A DNA stretch of 64,000 nt from assembly GCF_037975245.1 (NCBI RefSeq), contig NC_092568.1, forward strand, positions 34,254,501-34,318,500. The letters run 5' to 3'. This stretch comes from Apostichopus japonicus. Its lineage: Eukaryota > Echinodermata > Holothuroidea > Aspidochirotida > Stichopodidae. The notes under the pieces are model-generated. The model saw only the letters and a list, made by a program, of their open reading frames with translations. It searched no databases and was not told where the DNA came from. The position numbers and the translations under genes are program-made. Below, in pieces: positions 48,548-60,564 of this stretch (position 1 is its first letter; each line of letters begins with the position of its first letter).

Positions 48548-50676
48548 CCTTTAATTCTGACCATCCGGCAAGTAAAATTGCAGTCAAGCACTTCCGACAC
48601 TATATTGTTCCATGCTTCCTTGCACAATAATAGGCTTTTTGTCATTTAGCATTATTAATGGGGGATAATAAACGCCTGATAACTTGACAGTTCTATCTTT
48701 TATTCATCCTCCTCCCTTGCACTGACTCACGGAGCATACGCCTATTAAAAGCCCCATTGACTTACAAACTAAATCACAAAAGTAATGTGGTCTCCAAGTT
48801 TAGATAGCAGTTCTCACTAGCTAAACGCTACCCATCATTGGATAGCTGGCCATTCATTGCACCATTTTTTTCCGTATTATGAACGTGCTGGCGCTGCGTG
48901 CAGATATTTTGCTATGAGAGCATGAAGTTTTCGTCATGCACTTGTAAACAAACCTCTTACTTAGTAGTAAACAATTTTTGCACGCTGCTCTTGGGGCCTA
49001 AATGAGTCTAAAATTGCCTCAATTGACCCATGCACTTCTATTCATGCTAAAACACGCAAGCCATAATAAACCAGATCCTGATTGATAACATATCAAAAAG
49101 ATGTTCTCCTGCGGCTTTTTGGCACTTTGCCGAAAGGAGACTACTCCGGAGGATTGAAATAGACTCTAATAGGAGTATGCCACCCTCAGTATCACTGTGT
49201 AGCACTGAAAAACTTATAGTATCTTGTAACAGTATTGCGTGCAAATATTTTCACAAATTTTTCTACGATTATTGAGCTAAATTCAGCCAAAATATCATAG
49301 CAACCATCAATTTTTCAAAACCATATGAAGTTGCTTTTCTCACCTCATCAAAAGTACATGTTGTGCAAAGTTTGGAAGAAACAATCCAGAAATGAAGATG
49401 AACAAAACATTTCAGCAGCTTCTTTTGGTGGTCGGCTAGTGTTGCAATACCTCAATACAGGTACATGTTATGCATTGAGATGAATGAAAGCATGGCCATT
49501 ATTCTTTCTTGCGTAGTATACTCAGAATAAATATTCTCTAGATATGCAGCATTACTACATCAATTCAGATTTGATTTATGATTAGTTCAGTTTAGTTGTG
49601 TTTTTCTGCAATTTTAAGTTTTGTAAAGGTTTCTACTAGTACTATTGTAAATTCATTATGCAATAATAACCGCTGTACTAACAAATAAAACTTTTATGGA
49701 CTTCCTCAGTCAATGAAAGGTAATCACATAACAAAAAACACAACAGGCAAGAATATAGTAAACACATCTATTTATATAGCCAAATGTATTAATACATGTA
49801 ACTATTGTTCAACATATATTGATCATATACAATTCTTTTGTGATGTATTTGATGTACAAGTCCATATTTCAGAATGCATTGTATAACCATCATGATCTTC
49901 CTAGCTTTGCGTAAAACAATAACTTAGGGCCAACCTTTTCAACCGAGAAGTTGTAGATCCTGGATTTCTCGGAAGAGAAGGACATGTATTGGTATGTACC
50001 AAATTTATTAACCAAAGACCGGTGTTTTTACCAAACACATATTTTGGATTTTTCAATTCTAGGTAACAATGATGGTTGTGTGGTACATCTTCTTCCAGGT
50101 CCGGTATTGCATAACCTAGGCTAATAAGTAATACATATACCAAAGCCAAAAACTCACAAAAATGTTCAGTCGTTCTACAACATAGAGTTACCTATACTCG
50201 AGATACACAAATACCAAGACACGTCTTTGCAACTCCATTAGAAATTACCTTTACTCTTCTAGATCTACCAAAGCAAAGATCCATGATGATCTCATCTATT
50301 GAATAACCAGTACTAAAAGACACCGTAGATGTGTGGAAGCTACTTCTGGACAGGGCTCCTTGCTCTGGATAATAAAATTACCTGCTCATAGATGAGTCCA
50401 CACAAAAATACCACAAACGCAGTTTTGGTCACCACAGTCATTCCAAATATACACTGACAACTTCAGCAGGATCTGCTCTGAGATTGCTGAAGTTATCAGG
50501 GCAGATTGCTGAAGTCAAACACACCTTGTGTTTTTTTCTCAAAACACTGTAGTCTGTCTCCACAGTTTAGTTGCCCATCTTAATGCTATTGTGTCTTTGT
50601 AAGTTGCTACACATCAGGCTAGCTGATTGGCTGAAATAGATACAAATGACTGACAAATGGTATTGGAGTATTATAA
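48548..50676. other. Intergenic downstream of ZNF410
   Basis: No gene recognised. If the stop-overlapping AATAAA is not used, the 3'UTR of the minus-strand ZNF410 gene extends into this stretch. Confidence 0.45.
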
Positions 50677-50682
50677 TTTATT
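50677..50682 (-). promoter_or_regulatory. ZNF410: AATAAA overlapping the ZNF410 stop codon
   Basis: The minus-strand sequence CTGAATAAATTATAA puts a canonical polyadenylation hexamer directly on the TGA stop (50684-50682). If used, the 3'UTR would be only some tens of bases. Later signals could be used instead. Confidence 0.4.
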
Positions 50683-52127
50683 CAGTCTTGTGTATGCCAT
50701 AGACTATCTGCCATCTCTAAGCTTTGATTTACAGTCATGTCATCTGTGACCACTTCCACTGAGGACGAATGTTCTAGTTCTGACTGTAGGAAAGCATTAC
50801 AAAGAAGGCTATCTCCAGGATTGGCTGGATTGTGATGCAAAGGAGGGTTTGTGGCCATGGTCAGCGTTGTGTGCGGTTGTGACAGTACTAACACTGAGCT
50901 TGAAGAACTGCCGGAATCTTCTAAATTTGATTTGTCTTCAACAGATCTGTCATGACCAAGTCCTGCAAATGGAGTAAGATAAAATTAATAGCCTCATTGT
51001 TTGCTTTAATCTTATTGCAATTTTTTTTTGATTTTGCATAAAGATAATCTGACTTTATCCCTGACTCTTAACTGCAAGAGTAGGGTAGGTTAGGTATCAA
51101 TGTTGTAAGACTGCATGCAGTTGTTCCAGACTAAGTGTAACGTTGGTTTCAAAATGTAACAGACTTTCTCAAGACTTTAATCATCTGTATTGACATTAAA
51201 ACAAATGTCTAGCGGTTCTTCATATTTATCAAAAATATTACGACAAATGAAAATAAAAAAAGATAGCAGTTCACCTACTGAAGCATTAACTCATACAAAT
51301 TACACTGAAAGCAAAAATCACATTTCAAGACACTTTAACCAGAAAAATGTTCAAAGGCAGGAATGTCGTTGTGACGTAACTGATTCGCTTTGCGTCCAAA
51401 ATATCCAGCATAGGTGGACTACGTACCCCATAGTACACTATACAGATGCCTATTTGCCAAAGGAAGCGTTTTGCCTATCCGGATTCCTTACACTGATTTA
51501 AACCATTAATGTTTTGGTTCACTTGTTATGCCGAAAGTTGACTTATTCACAGGTTAGGAGTTATAAACTTGAAGTAGTGATGAGAAAGTCTCTAGACAAT
51601 ATTTATTTCACTTTGATTGACTTTGCTATATATACTCTACATGATTAATACTTTATAATTAGTGACACTGCATTTATGTAGGTCATGGGTCTGAAGTATT
51701 GTTACACTGTCATGGCTTGGGAGGGCTTTTTGAAAATAGGACAATGTGATAGAGGCCGTAGAAATAATGTCGGCTGTGACTTCACAAACATCTTTGTACT
51801 GTTTATAGTTGGTAAGTTGTAAGTTCCAAATGATTTCTTCTCTCAACATGTAAAGCAAATTTTGTCTGCAAATGCATGCTTTTTTATTGTATTTTTCATT
51901 GATATGACAAACCTCTAAACTGCTCTTTTAATGCCAAAATATTAATCTGTTCAAGAACAAACAGAAATATCTGCTTTAGTAGACTATTAATCCCACCAGT
52001 TATGATGAGAGCTTACCTTCCAAGACAGACTGGTTAAGAGTTAGCCTCGAGTTTTCTTGATCCTTTATGGCATCTTGTACTGATAGTGTGTTGGCGTCTG
52101 AGCTAGAAGCAAGACTATTATCAGCAC
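50682..52127 (-). CDS. ZNF410: ZNF410 orthologue, C-terminal exons (about residues 436-566)
   Basis: Exons 52127-52017 and 50962-50682 continue in phase from the finger exon (donor AAGCA/gtgaga, acceptor ttttgag; then GGAAG/gtaagc to tttgcag). They encode a Ser/Asp/Asn-rich, acidic tail with no recognised domain, including [36 protein letters not shown] and the C-terminus [10 protein letters not shown]. The tail is typical of an activator's disordered region. The TTTTGAG acceptor of the first of these is unusual, but the phases close exactly on both sides. Confidence 0.85.
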
Positions 52128-52217
52128 CTCAAAAAAGAATTAAAAAACTATTATTACATTTTTGTCTTTGTCTGACTGACCTGGCATTGCTACCATGGAT
52201 ATTAACAATCTTACAAA

Positions 52218-52310
<93 letters not shown>

Positions 52311-55300
52311 GCTTAAATTCTCAAAAGCCAGATCAGAGCAACTTGTTTGGTTTTATCTCTTTACAAATAGATCTTTTCCAACTCTGAAATATTTGAAACT
52401 GAAACATGAAATAGTTGACATCTGAAACACCATAAAGAGTTTGTCCATAATGGATTTTTCTGGTATTACATGGTGATTGTCAGTCACTACCTTTCGAACT
52501 GTTACCGTTCATACTCATAAACTTTTCTAAATAGGTCATTTACAGAGTATCATCCTCGGAGAAAACGGTCCTGTGATGGAGGTACTTATATATCAGTTAC
52601 TGATATAATCTTTAGGTGGTAGTCAACTAACATGAAACCATCCCTGCATGCACAAAGGAACTCTTCATATGGGCGTAATTGTACAATAAAACAATGTTTG
52701 CACATTTGCCGGTCAGATTCATGCTATTGTACGTAACTGGCCACTCAAAGTTTCCAGTGGAAAGCTCCTCAAAGCCTTCTTTGTTTTTGTTTAAGCACTG
52801 TTCCCAAGTTTCAAATATATTGAAATCAAGCATCTCTTGTATGCAGGCTTTGCCATAGAATCTTGAGGCTTATAACATTAAGGTATACATGTGTGGGATT
52901 CCCACTATTTCACATCACTCCCCAACGAGAAGTCTTAAATCTCTTTCACACTTACTGTGGACATGATGGCCGACAGTATCCACCCAGCTTCTACAATAAC
53001 TAAGTTTATCTTTGGGTTCACATCAAGAGCTAACATCATGAAACATTTGGGGGGGGGGGCATACTCCATGTAGAGTCTATATCCATCTGCCAGAGAGTTC
53101 TCCTGCCAATAATCAGCAGGTGAACATCTCTTTTGATATGTTATGAAACTGTTACGAATATCATTTATTACTAAGTCATGAGGTTTGTTTACAAGTGACA
53201 AAAACTTCAGGTTCATACTTCATAGTCTTGATACAGAAATTTGAAGGTGCCGTGAATGAGCAATGGTCATGGTCAGCTCTCCAGTGAATGAGTAGGGTTT
53301 TGCCAGTGAGACGATAGCGTGTAAGTCAATGGGGCAAGTCTGTGGAGTATGTTACTTTAAGAGACAAATTAAGATAAAGATCTCACTGCTTAGAGTTAGA
53401 TCAAGGACGCCCGATTCCTTCAAGCTGTTCTGGTTGGCAGGGTCTCCATCATCAACAATGCTGCACAATAGTTGCAACTTGTGCCTCTTCCTATGAGCGT
53501 TACGACTGCTGCATTGTGAAAAGAGCTTACCGCATATCTCACATTCATATGGTTTCTCTCCTGATGAAAAGAATAACAAAAAGAGACAAGTTAATATTAC
53601 TAACTTAAACAGGAGTGCTGTGAACTAAAGAAAGAAAAAAAAATTGCCAATCTTCTCACTCCACATTTACTCTACTCCTAGCATTGGTTCTGCCAAAACT
53701 ATGGACATGTGATAAATCACACCTAGAATTTAGTTCCACAATCTGAGATCATTGAACTGGTTTGGAAAGAGTTATATCCGAAACAGGATTTGAACCTGTC
53801 ACCAGTTTTACCCACAGGTCTCTATGCTCTTATCACAATGATCTGCAAGCTTTCATGGCCACAAGTGACGATGCAGGAGTTTCCATGAGGACTGACCCAT
53901 GACCCACCAGGAGCCGCGCCCCTCAGAATCGTTGTTCAAAATGCATGATAGCTAGTTGGCACTATGGAGGTCACCAAGCTAGAAACAGTGTAGATCAATT
54001 TTCTAACATCTAGAAAAAGCCAGTTACCCAATGCAAGTTTCTTTATCATCCACTTCTTGGTTGCACTCAATGGTTTGCAGACCATCACTCTAACAGATGA
54101 GATGAGAATGAAAGTCAGTGAAACCTCTGCAAGGTAGGGAAGGTTCTATACTTACACAAAACCATTCCTGGCAAAGACTTGGCTAATAAATAATAAATCT
54201 AACTTGGGGTTGAACCTGATCTTTCAGCAACAACAACAAAAAGCAGAAATTAACATTTGAATTCTGATAAATTATGCATCCATTCACAGTGAATAATTTA
54301 AGTATTAAACAGTACCACTTGTTCTATAGTAGATACGCACCATCCATCAATTTAAGAAAGAAAAAAGGGCCTAAGGGATTAACATTTGTTAAGGTGAGTT
54401 CCTTTGAAGGTAACTAACAGTGAAGTAACATGTTGGCCATGGATGACCCTTTTTTGATGATTCCAGAATATTCTGGACCAACTATGTCTTCACTTCACCA
54501 GTTTAGACCTATTATTACAAAGCTGAAAATACATTACCAGTGTGTGTTAGCCTGTGCTTCTTCAAACTTGAGTTTTCTGCAAAGCTTAAATTACAATCTG
54601 CATATGTGCACAAGTATGGCTTCTCTCCTGGAAAATGAGAATGAGAAACAAATAAATCCACTTGAATGGTTGTCATGTATCCATACCTTTCACTGTCTTG
54701 TGAATGCTTACAGGGCATCTATGTGTTTTCTTGCAGTTTGAAAATTGTGTTGGACCCCAATATCAGTTTTATTTGACTTCAATGGTCAAAATGTCATGCA
54801 TAACACACTCTAACATAAATTCCTGATAGTAAGAATGACTTGGTGAAGAGAGGATAATGGTTTGAACATTTCCAATTTCAGTCACAGAATTCAAACAAGA
54901 TAATGAATTTTCTGATAGAAAAAAAAATTGTAGAAATTTCTTCTTTCTTTCATAGCAAAGACAAATACAGTGTACAAACAATATTCATAACTAAGAGCTA
55001 GATTTTATAAAGGGAACTATGTTCCTCTGCAATGTGTATCTGAGATAAGAAAGAAACGAAATGTCAAAGTTGGAAATATTTGCAGCATTTTATTCCTTGG
55101 AAAACCACTTGCTGTCACATTACAAAAGAATCTAGCCACTGGATCATGAGATTAAAGGGCAAATTTTCATGGTTTTTGCTGATTGTCCCTCTGACTACCT
55201 TTGTTGTCTGAGAAAATGTAGCAAACAACAATATGTACATTGTAGGAGACATGTGTAGGTTTGGTGAATAGAACACCAGCATTCTGGACGAGACCAATTT

Positions 55301-58300
55301 ACTTAAAGTAGCTGCAATCTGTTTTTAATGTAAATAACTATTCATCCACCTTACGAAAATCCAAAGCTAATTAAGTTGTCACTTATTGAAGTATTATAAC
55401 CATAAGAGCTGGAAGTACTTATATTATAGGCCTACTGTAAATCTTCACAGGTTCCTAGTTTCCATCATCACTCATGGACTTACAAGGCATCAGTATGGCC
55501 TTAAAATATGCTAGAATGTCTAATAATGGTCCAGTATGTTCTACTTCTCCAAGAATTTCAACAATCATCCTCAAGTCATATTCCCTCACTGAGACATCCT
55601 ATTGTCTAACTGAACACTTTACATCTCTGATTAATGTAAAGGATCAGATATTCAGCAAATGACACTACCGTTGAAAACCATGGGAATGAAGCAGTTTTAG
55701 CTTTAATTTCTCTGATGATAATCTACAGTAGTAAAAGTCAATTCACAGGCAATGTTACTGAAAACATTTGAAACCAAATTTAAGCAAAAATGCAGCTATT
55801 GAATACAGTAGCTTAATGTTGTCTGTTCCAAAGGTATTCCACATGCTCTAGCTTTGCTTTTTTAACTTACATTGCTATTATAAGACTATGAAGAAAAAAA
55901 TTAAAAATTCATTTAGCAATACCATACATATCTGTGAAATGTACATCACTCAAAAAACAATACAAATTGTAAATCCATGGAATGAATCAGTTGTTCCCAT
56001 TTTGTGTACAGCGTTATAGAGGTTTCTGAAGTTTAGTAATTCTCATAGAATAGTAAGAATACTGAAAGCAAGATGCTTCAGTGTTCACCAAAATGACCAA
56101 ATGTTTCATGCATCTTTTCATTTGTGTAGCAATTTGCCCAGTCTGCATAGCATTTTTATTGTGATACTGGATTAATGATATTCTCTGAAATCCTCTGTAA
56201 TAATGCGGCTACTGTATAGAAATCCCTAACAACAGTATATTGCTAATTATGTGTCCAGCATAGTCTTAGTAATTGTATACATCAAAGTGACAAAGTCACA
56301 TGACATTGCTCCAACATTTTAATTAATTTCATAAAGTGTGTTGTCAAACTATAAACAAACCAACTTGATGTGTACCAGGCACTGAAAATGTACTGTGACT
56401 GTCATCTAAATTATGTTATGTGTTATGTCTATTTGTTAATGTATTTTGGTCTCTTATACCTCCTCTGAGGATACATAGAGAAAATAAACTAAACTAAAGT
56501 AAACTGGATTCCTGTGACAAACAATCTATTGTTTACGGAATTCACTTCCCCCTCTCATACTTCCTTCTTTTCATACTTCCTTGTTATGGGAAGAAGCACA
56601 ACTTTTTGTATCAATTTGAATCGGTCACTTATGACCACATGACTATAGTACTCTTATATGAAGGAAAAGAAACACTGAAGAACAATTCATGCACAACGAT
56701 CAAAAAGTGGACCGCTTCATCACATTTTGCTGCACTCTGTGCTGTATTTGTCTCAATCTGGTGATGCCATTTCATATCAGCTATTGTGAAAAATTCTTGT
56801 CTTCCAAGTTTTAGGCAATTGCTTAGTCTGCAACCAGAATGCAACAATTCAGTCAGTTTCGTTTTTCCCCACACTGATTGACAGGAATCGTACCATTCAA
56901 GTTGTGGAAACAAACCGTGTCTTATTAGACTAAACCAATAAGGGAGCGACATTGATCTCTTCATTAGTCCCAGGGGTATTTGATTATCCTAACACACAGA
57001 TTAGTGAGCAAAATATGTTGTTTTCTACATTGATGTCACTAGAGATGTTAAATAACTTGAGCCTAAGCTATTTAGACTTCACTCTTAATATCATCAATGA
57101 ATACTCAGCTTTACAGACTTTCACTGAAGACCTTACAGGCCTAACTCGGCCAAACCTAATTTACTCTTAAAAGTCTGGACTGAGATTGGTTGGTTTGTCA
57201 TTAAATTATTAATCTAATTAAAATTATTTAGCCTACAACACTTTGGATGAGAAGGACTGTTTGCCCAAGTTCAAACATTTCAAGTATGATGGGATAATTC
57301 AGAAGTCCTGTAAAAAGGGAAATTGGATGGTAACTGTTCTAGCCTTATCACATTTTGCATTGAAGCAATAACTAGCTGCTTTAAGAGTACAAATTTAATG
57401 AAATGATGTGTCATAAAATGAAGTCTTTATAAAAATTACCGGTGTGTGTCCGTATATGATTGGTTAAATTTCCTGAAGTTGTGAAGCTTTTACCACAGCC
57501 TTCCTCTGGACATTCAAAGGGTTTCACTCCATTGTGACTTCTCATATGGACATCCAAGCTCTGCACTGTGTAGAATGTTTTACTGCAAGCTTTGACTTTA
57601 CATGGGTATGGTCTGTCATTTCTGGTGAAACAAAACACTAAATAATATAAAATATAAATATAAAATATAAAATACAAAATAATATGTCTTGGAATATTAG
57701 GTGATGAGTTTTTAGGATTGCTGTCATCAGGAGAAAAATGATAAAATTATGGGTTACCTAGGGAATCGATGACGCAGAGCTCAAAATACCAGGACTGTAC
57801 GATGAATGACCAGTCAAGACATAATCATCCAGTATTTATGGGAATAAGTTTGCAGTTATGTCACTGTTGTGGGCATAATGCAACACTTGCTTTTAAAATA
57901 ATTATAGAACGATGGCACAGGAAGTACTCTTCAATTGAAATATGACAGCATGCCAAACAGGATATTTAGATATTTTATGTGGCCATTATTCCAGATAAAA
58001 ATTTTCCAAGTATGGGAAGCGTACCATCATTAATAATGACACTGTATTTGCGGTTTCGATGTCTGAGATATACCCCATATATCAATTAAAACTTGAATAC
58101 AGTCAGGAATGTTCCTTAAAGGCCAAACTGATGTTGGCCTATCAGGTTACAAACACAGAGCTAATAAGCTGAAGCAATTATGCAAAGGTCTATTCTGAGC
58201 TAGATAATCCAACTGGCCGTATGGCTTCATTGACCAAGTTACTAACAGAATGCCCAAAGCTGGAGGTTGTTTTCCTGATGTTTTTCAAAGTAACTGCGTA

Positions 58301-60463
58301 ATAATAGGTCACCATTATAACCAGGCTTTCAGTCATTCCCCGGAATCTAATGCTTACCCACTTGAACATCTCTTTCTCCCTAGGAACGGTGGGTGAAGCA
58401 ATAGTAAAAACACTGTCTCTAAATTGTGACGATTCAGCATGTTTCTTTGCCAAGGGTATGTCTTGGCATTGCAATAACTTTCAAGGATGATATCACAGGT
58501 GCATTGACAACCTTTGAACTGAATGTGTTTGCTTCACACATATGCTACATAAATTATATTACCACACGAAATCCCAAACAAAGACTAATTCACATACCAG
58601 ACAAATACCAGACAGGGCGCAGTGCTAAAACGTTCCAATGTGTGAATTAGGTAGATGCAAAGGTGCAGATGTGGAGTGGGAGACAGGCAAGAGAGGAGCG
58701 AAGAAAAGTCTTGATTCTCTCAAATAAAATTGAATAGTTCAAGCGCAAGCCAGCTCCACAATAACATGGCATGGAGAGAATCTTCAATGTCGATGGAAGC
58801 GCTCCAAGAATATTACTTGTAGGAAATTCAAACAGTTTAATATTACTAAAAAAGAGATTGACTTGGAACTTTGAAACCGTGATCCCTTTCTTACAGCAGA
58901 CACAGTAACAAACATTAAAAGTCATACAGCACAGCAAGGTTATGCAATCTACTTACGAGTGTGTTCTGACATGGTACTTAAGATGACCGGGCCAGGCAAA
59001 CCTGCGATTACAGCCATTGATTGGACATTTCAACACACGATTCCCTTTGTGAGTCTCTATGTGGTATCTGTAGTGACCGGATGACTTGAAACTTCTCCCA
59101 CATTCCTCACATTTTATTATTTTATCTGTAATTTGTAGGAGAAAAAGATGAAGACATTTGTGCACAAGGTACTGCAATATAACACTTCAACTACAGAAAT
59201 GTTCATGGTCTTTGCAATGTTTGCATATACACAAACACTAGCTGACCTGTTACCTTTAATACCAAAAAAGAGTTCTGTTGCATAATTTTGGACTCTACAG
59301 TACTTGTGATTCAAGAGTGGTTCACGTTATACATCTCTTGAAATGTCTTTCTCTAAAGGTTAAAACATGTATTTAATATTGGTCAATTTCAAACTGCCTT
59401 TGACCTCAACCATAAAGTTTAAGCTAACTTGGCTTTCTTTTATCTGATGTTGCTCATTCACCTTCCAAACAACATGATTTATTGGTATATATAAAGTGTT
59501 TAAACTTGGGCATCACAGAAACGTTTTCTACGCTAAAAGTATTTTTCACCTATTTTAAACGTCATTAATTCTAATCGGCACCCATGGGATTGAGCTATGA
59601 CATTTAAACAAGGCTATATATAGTAAGAAGGTGGACATAAAAAGTAATTTTGATTTTGTTACCTTTCAGGAATTATTTTAACTTTGCATTATTGTCAAAC
59701 TTTCAGTGCAAAAATGATATTAGAGAATAACAACATAGTGTGGGCATGTAAACATTTTAAATCACCAACCTGCTTGTTTGGGCTGTGCTGGAGTATTGTA
59801 GGTCTTGGCAATGTTTTCCTGGGTGGTATAGATCAGATTTGCTTGAGCAAAGTCTTTGAATCTCAAGAAGGATGGAAGGTTTGTTTCTGCTCCTCCTTTT
59901 GGCATATTGCCACCTCCGACCAAGAGGACTGGCATTAAACTAGATGACTGGATGCCATTTAGACCAGCTGCACCATTTTGGTTACTACTACCACCAGCGA
60001 GATTAGTGTTTGGAATATTCAGGATAAAGAGATTGGAGTTAGAATGAGCTAAATTGCTGAGAGAGTCCAGAACACCTGAATCATCGTTGCACTGAGAAGG
60101 GTCGTCCGCATATGAGACTTCCGATGCTGATGGGGGGTTTGCCCCGTCTGTCCCTTGAGGGGCGGGATTCTTGACCTGAGATGTGTTATCATCGACCATC
60201 CAGACTGCCTGAGATACCAGATTCAGATGCTCCGATGTCGGTGGGGGGTTTGCCCGTTGTGTCCCTTGAGGGGCATGATTCTTGACCTGAGATGGACTAT
60301 CATCGATCATCCAGACTGCTTGAGGTACCACCATCGATGGGCTGAGCATACAGTGAGGATCTGGTTCCTCCAAAGCAGAAGAGGGAGTGTCATTCATCAA
60401 GGCTCTAGCAATGATGCTGTCTGCTGAAAATGTGTCATCAAGGCCCTCCTCTGTAGCTGCCAT
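50682..60463 (-). CDS. ZNF410: ZNF410 orthologue, six-finger C2H2 transcription factor, 7 coding exons
   Basis: Coding exons in order: 60463-59770, 59125-58957, 57621-57440, 54627-54538, 53560-53387, 52127-52017 and 50962-50682. Phases fit throughout, giving 566 residues with no internal stop; human ZNF410 is about 478 as I recall. Fingers 2-6 match human fingers 1-5 closely, including [10 protein letters not shown], the linker [33 protein letters not shown] and [21 protein letters not shown]. The N-terminal [16 protein letters not shown] matches the conserved pre-finger segment. In mammals ZNF410 is a nuclear DNA-binding activator whose main known target is the chromatin remodeller gene CHD4. 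I infer the same class of role here; target conservation is untested. Start ATG at 60463 has A at -3 and G at +4. Confidence 0.94.
52219..52307. repeat. AT microsatellite
   Basis: TA run of nearly 90 bases in the ZNF410 intron upstream of exon 52127-52017. Confidence 0.9.
53387..59125 (-). CDS. ZNF410: ZNF410 orthologue, zinc-finger exons (residues 232-407)
   Basis: Four exons encode six C2H2 fingers. F1 is C237-x2-C240-x12-H253-x3-H257. F2 is C265-x4-C270-x12-H283-x3-H287. F3 is C295/C300/H313/H317. F4 is C325/C330/H343/H347. F5 is C355/C360/H373/H377. F6 is C385-x2-C388-x12-H401-x3-H405. F4, F5 and F6 are joined by TGEKPY linkers. F1 ([20 protein letters not shown]) has no counterpart among the five fingers of human ZNF410 as I recall it. 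The introns interrupt the linkers rather than the finger cores. Every zinc ligand is present, so DNA binding is expected. Confidence 0.95.
59770..60463 (-). CDS. ZNF410: ZNF410 orthologue, first coding exon (residues 1-231)
   Basis: This long exon encodes the low-complexity acidic/Ser-Asn-rich N-terminus and ends at donor AGCAG/gttggt. Residues 46-77 and 83-114 are a tandem duplication with a 37-residue (111-nt) period: [17 protein letters not shown] then [17 protein letters not shown], each followed by PQGT and ANPP. Residues 143-155 ([13 protein letters not shown]) and 194-220 ([20 protein letters not shown] onward) resemble the human protein upstream of its fingers. The rest is likely disordered. 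The exon also carries 5'UTR up to an acceptor at 60565-60567. Confidence 0.9.
60107..60328 (-). repeat. ZNF410: In-frame 111-bp tandem duplication within ZNF410 coding sequence
   Basis: Two copies with a 111-nt period encode residues 46-82 and 83-119. At DNA level CTTGACCTGAGAT and ATCCAGACTGC are identical in both. The period is a multiple of three, so the frame is kept. Confidence 0.85.
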
Positions 60464-60564
60464 AATGGGTCAAGGTTAGAGTGTATCCCTTCACACAAAG
60501 AAAGACAAAACAACCATGTTTCCGATAGAGTTGACCAGCCAAACGTGCATGTCAAGTACTGTAC
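60464..60564 (-). promoter_or_regulatory. ZNF410: 5'UTR portion of the ZNF410 first coding exon
   Basis: On the minus strand an acceptor (ttttccttcgcag) ends at 60565, leaving 101 bases of leader before the ATG. This implies at least one more noncoding exon and the promoter farther upstream (higher coordinates), not identified here. Confidence 0.5.

Noticed and set aside
60155-60427. Plus-strand frame of 90 codons opposite the ZNF410 first exon, with an internal repeat.
   Set aside because: It is the antisense shadow of the 111-bp duplication in ZNF410 coding sequence.
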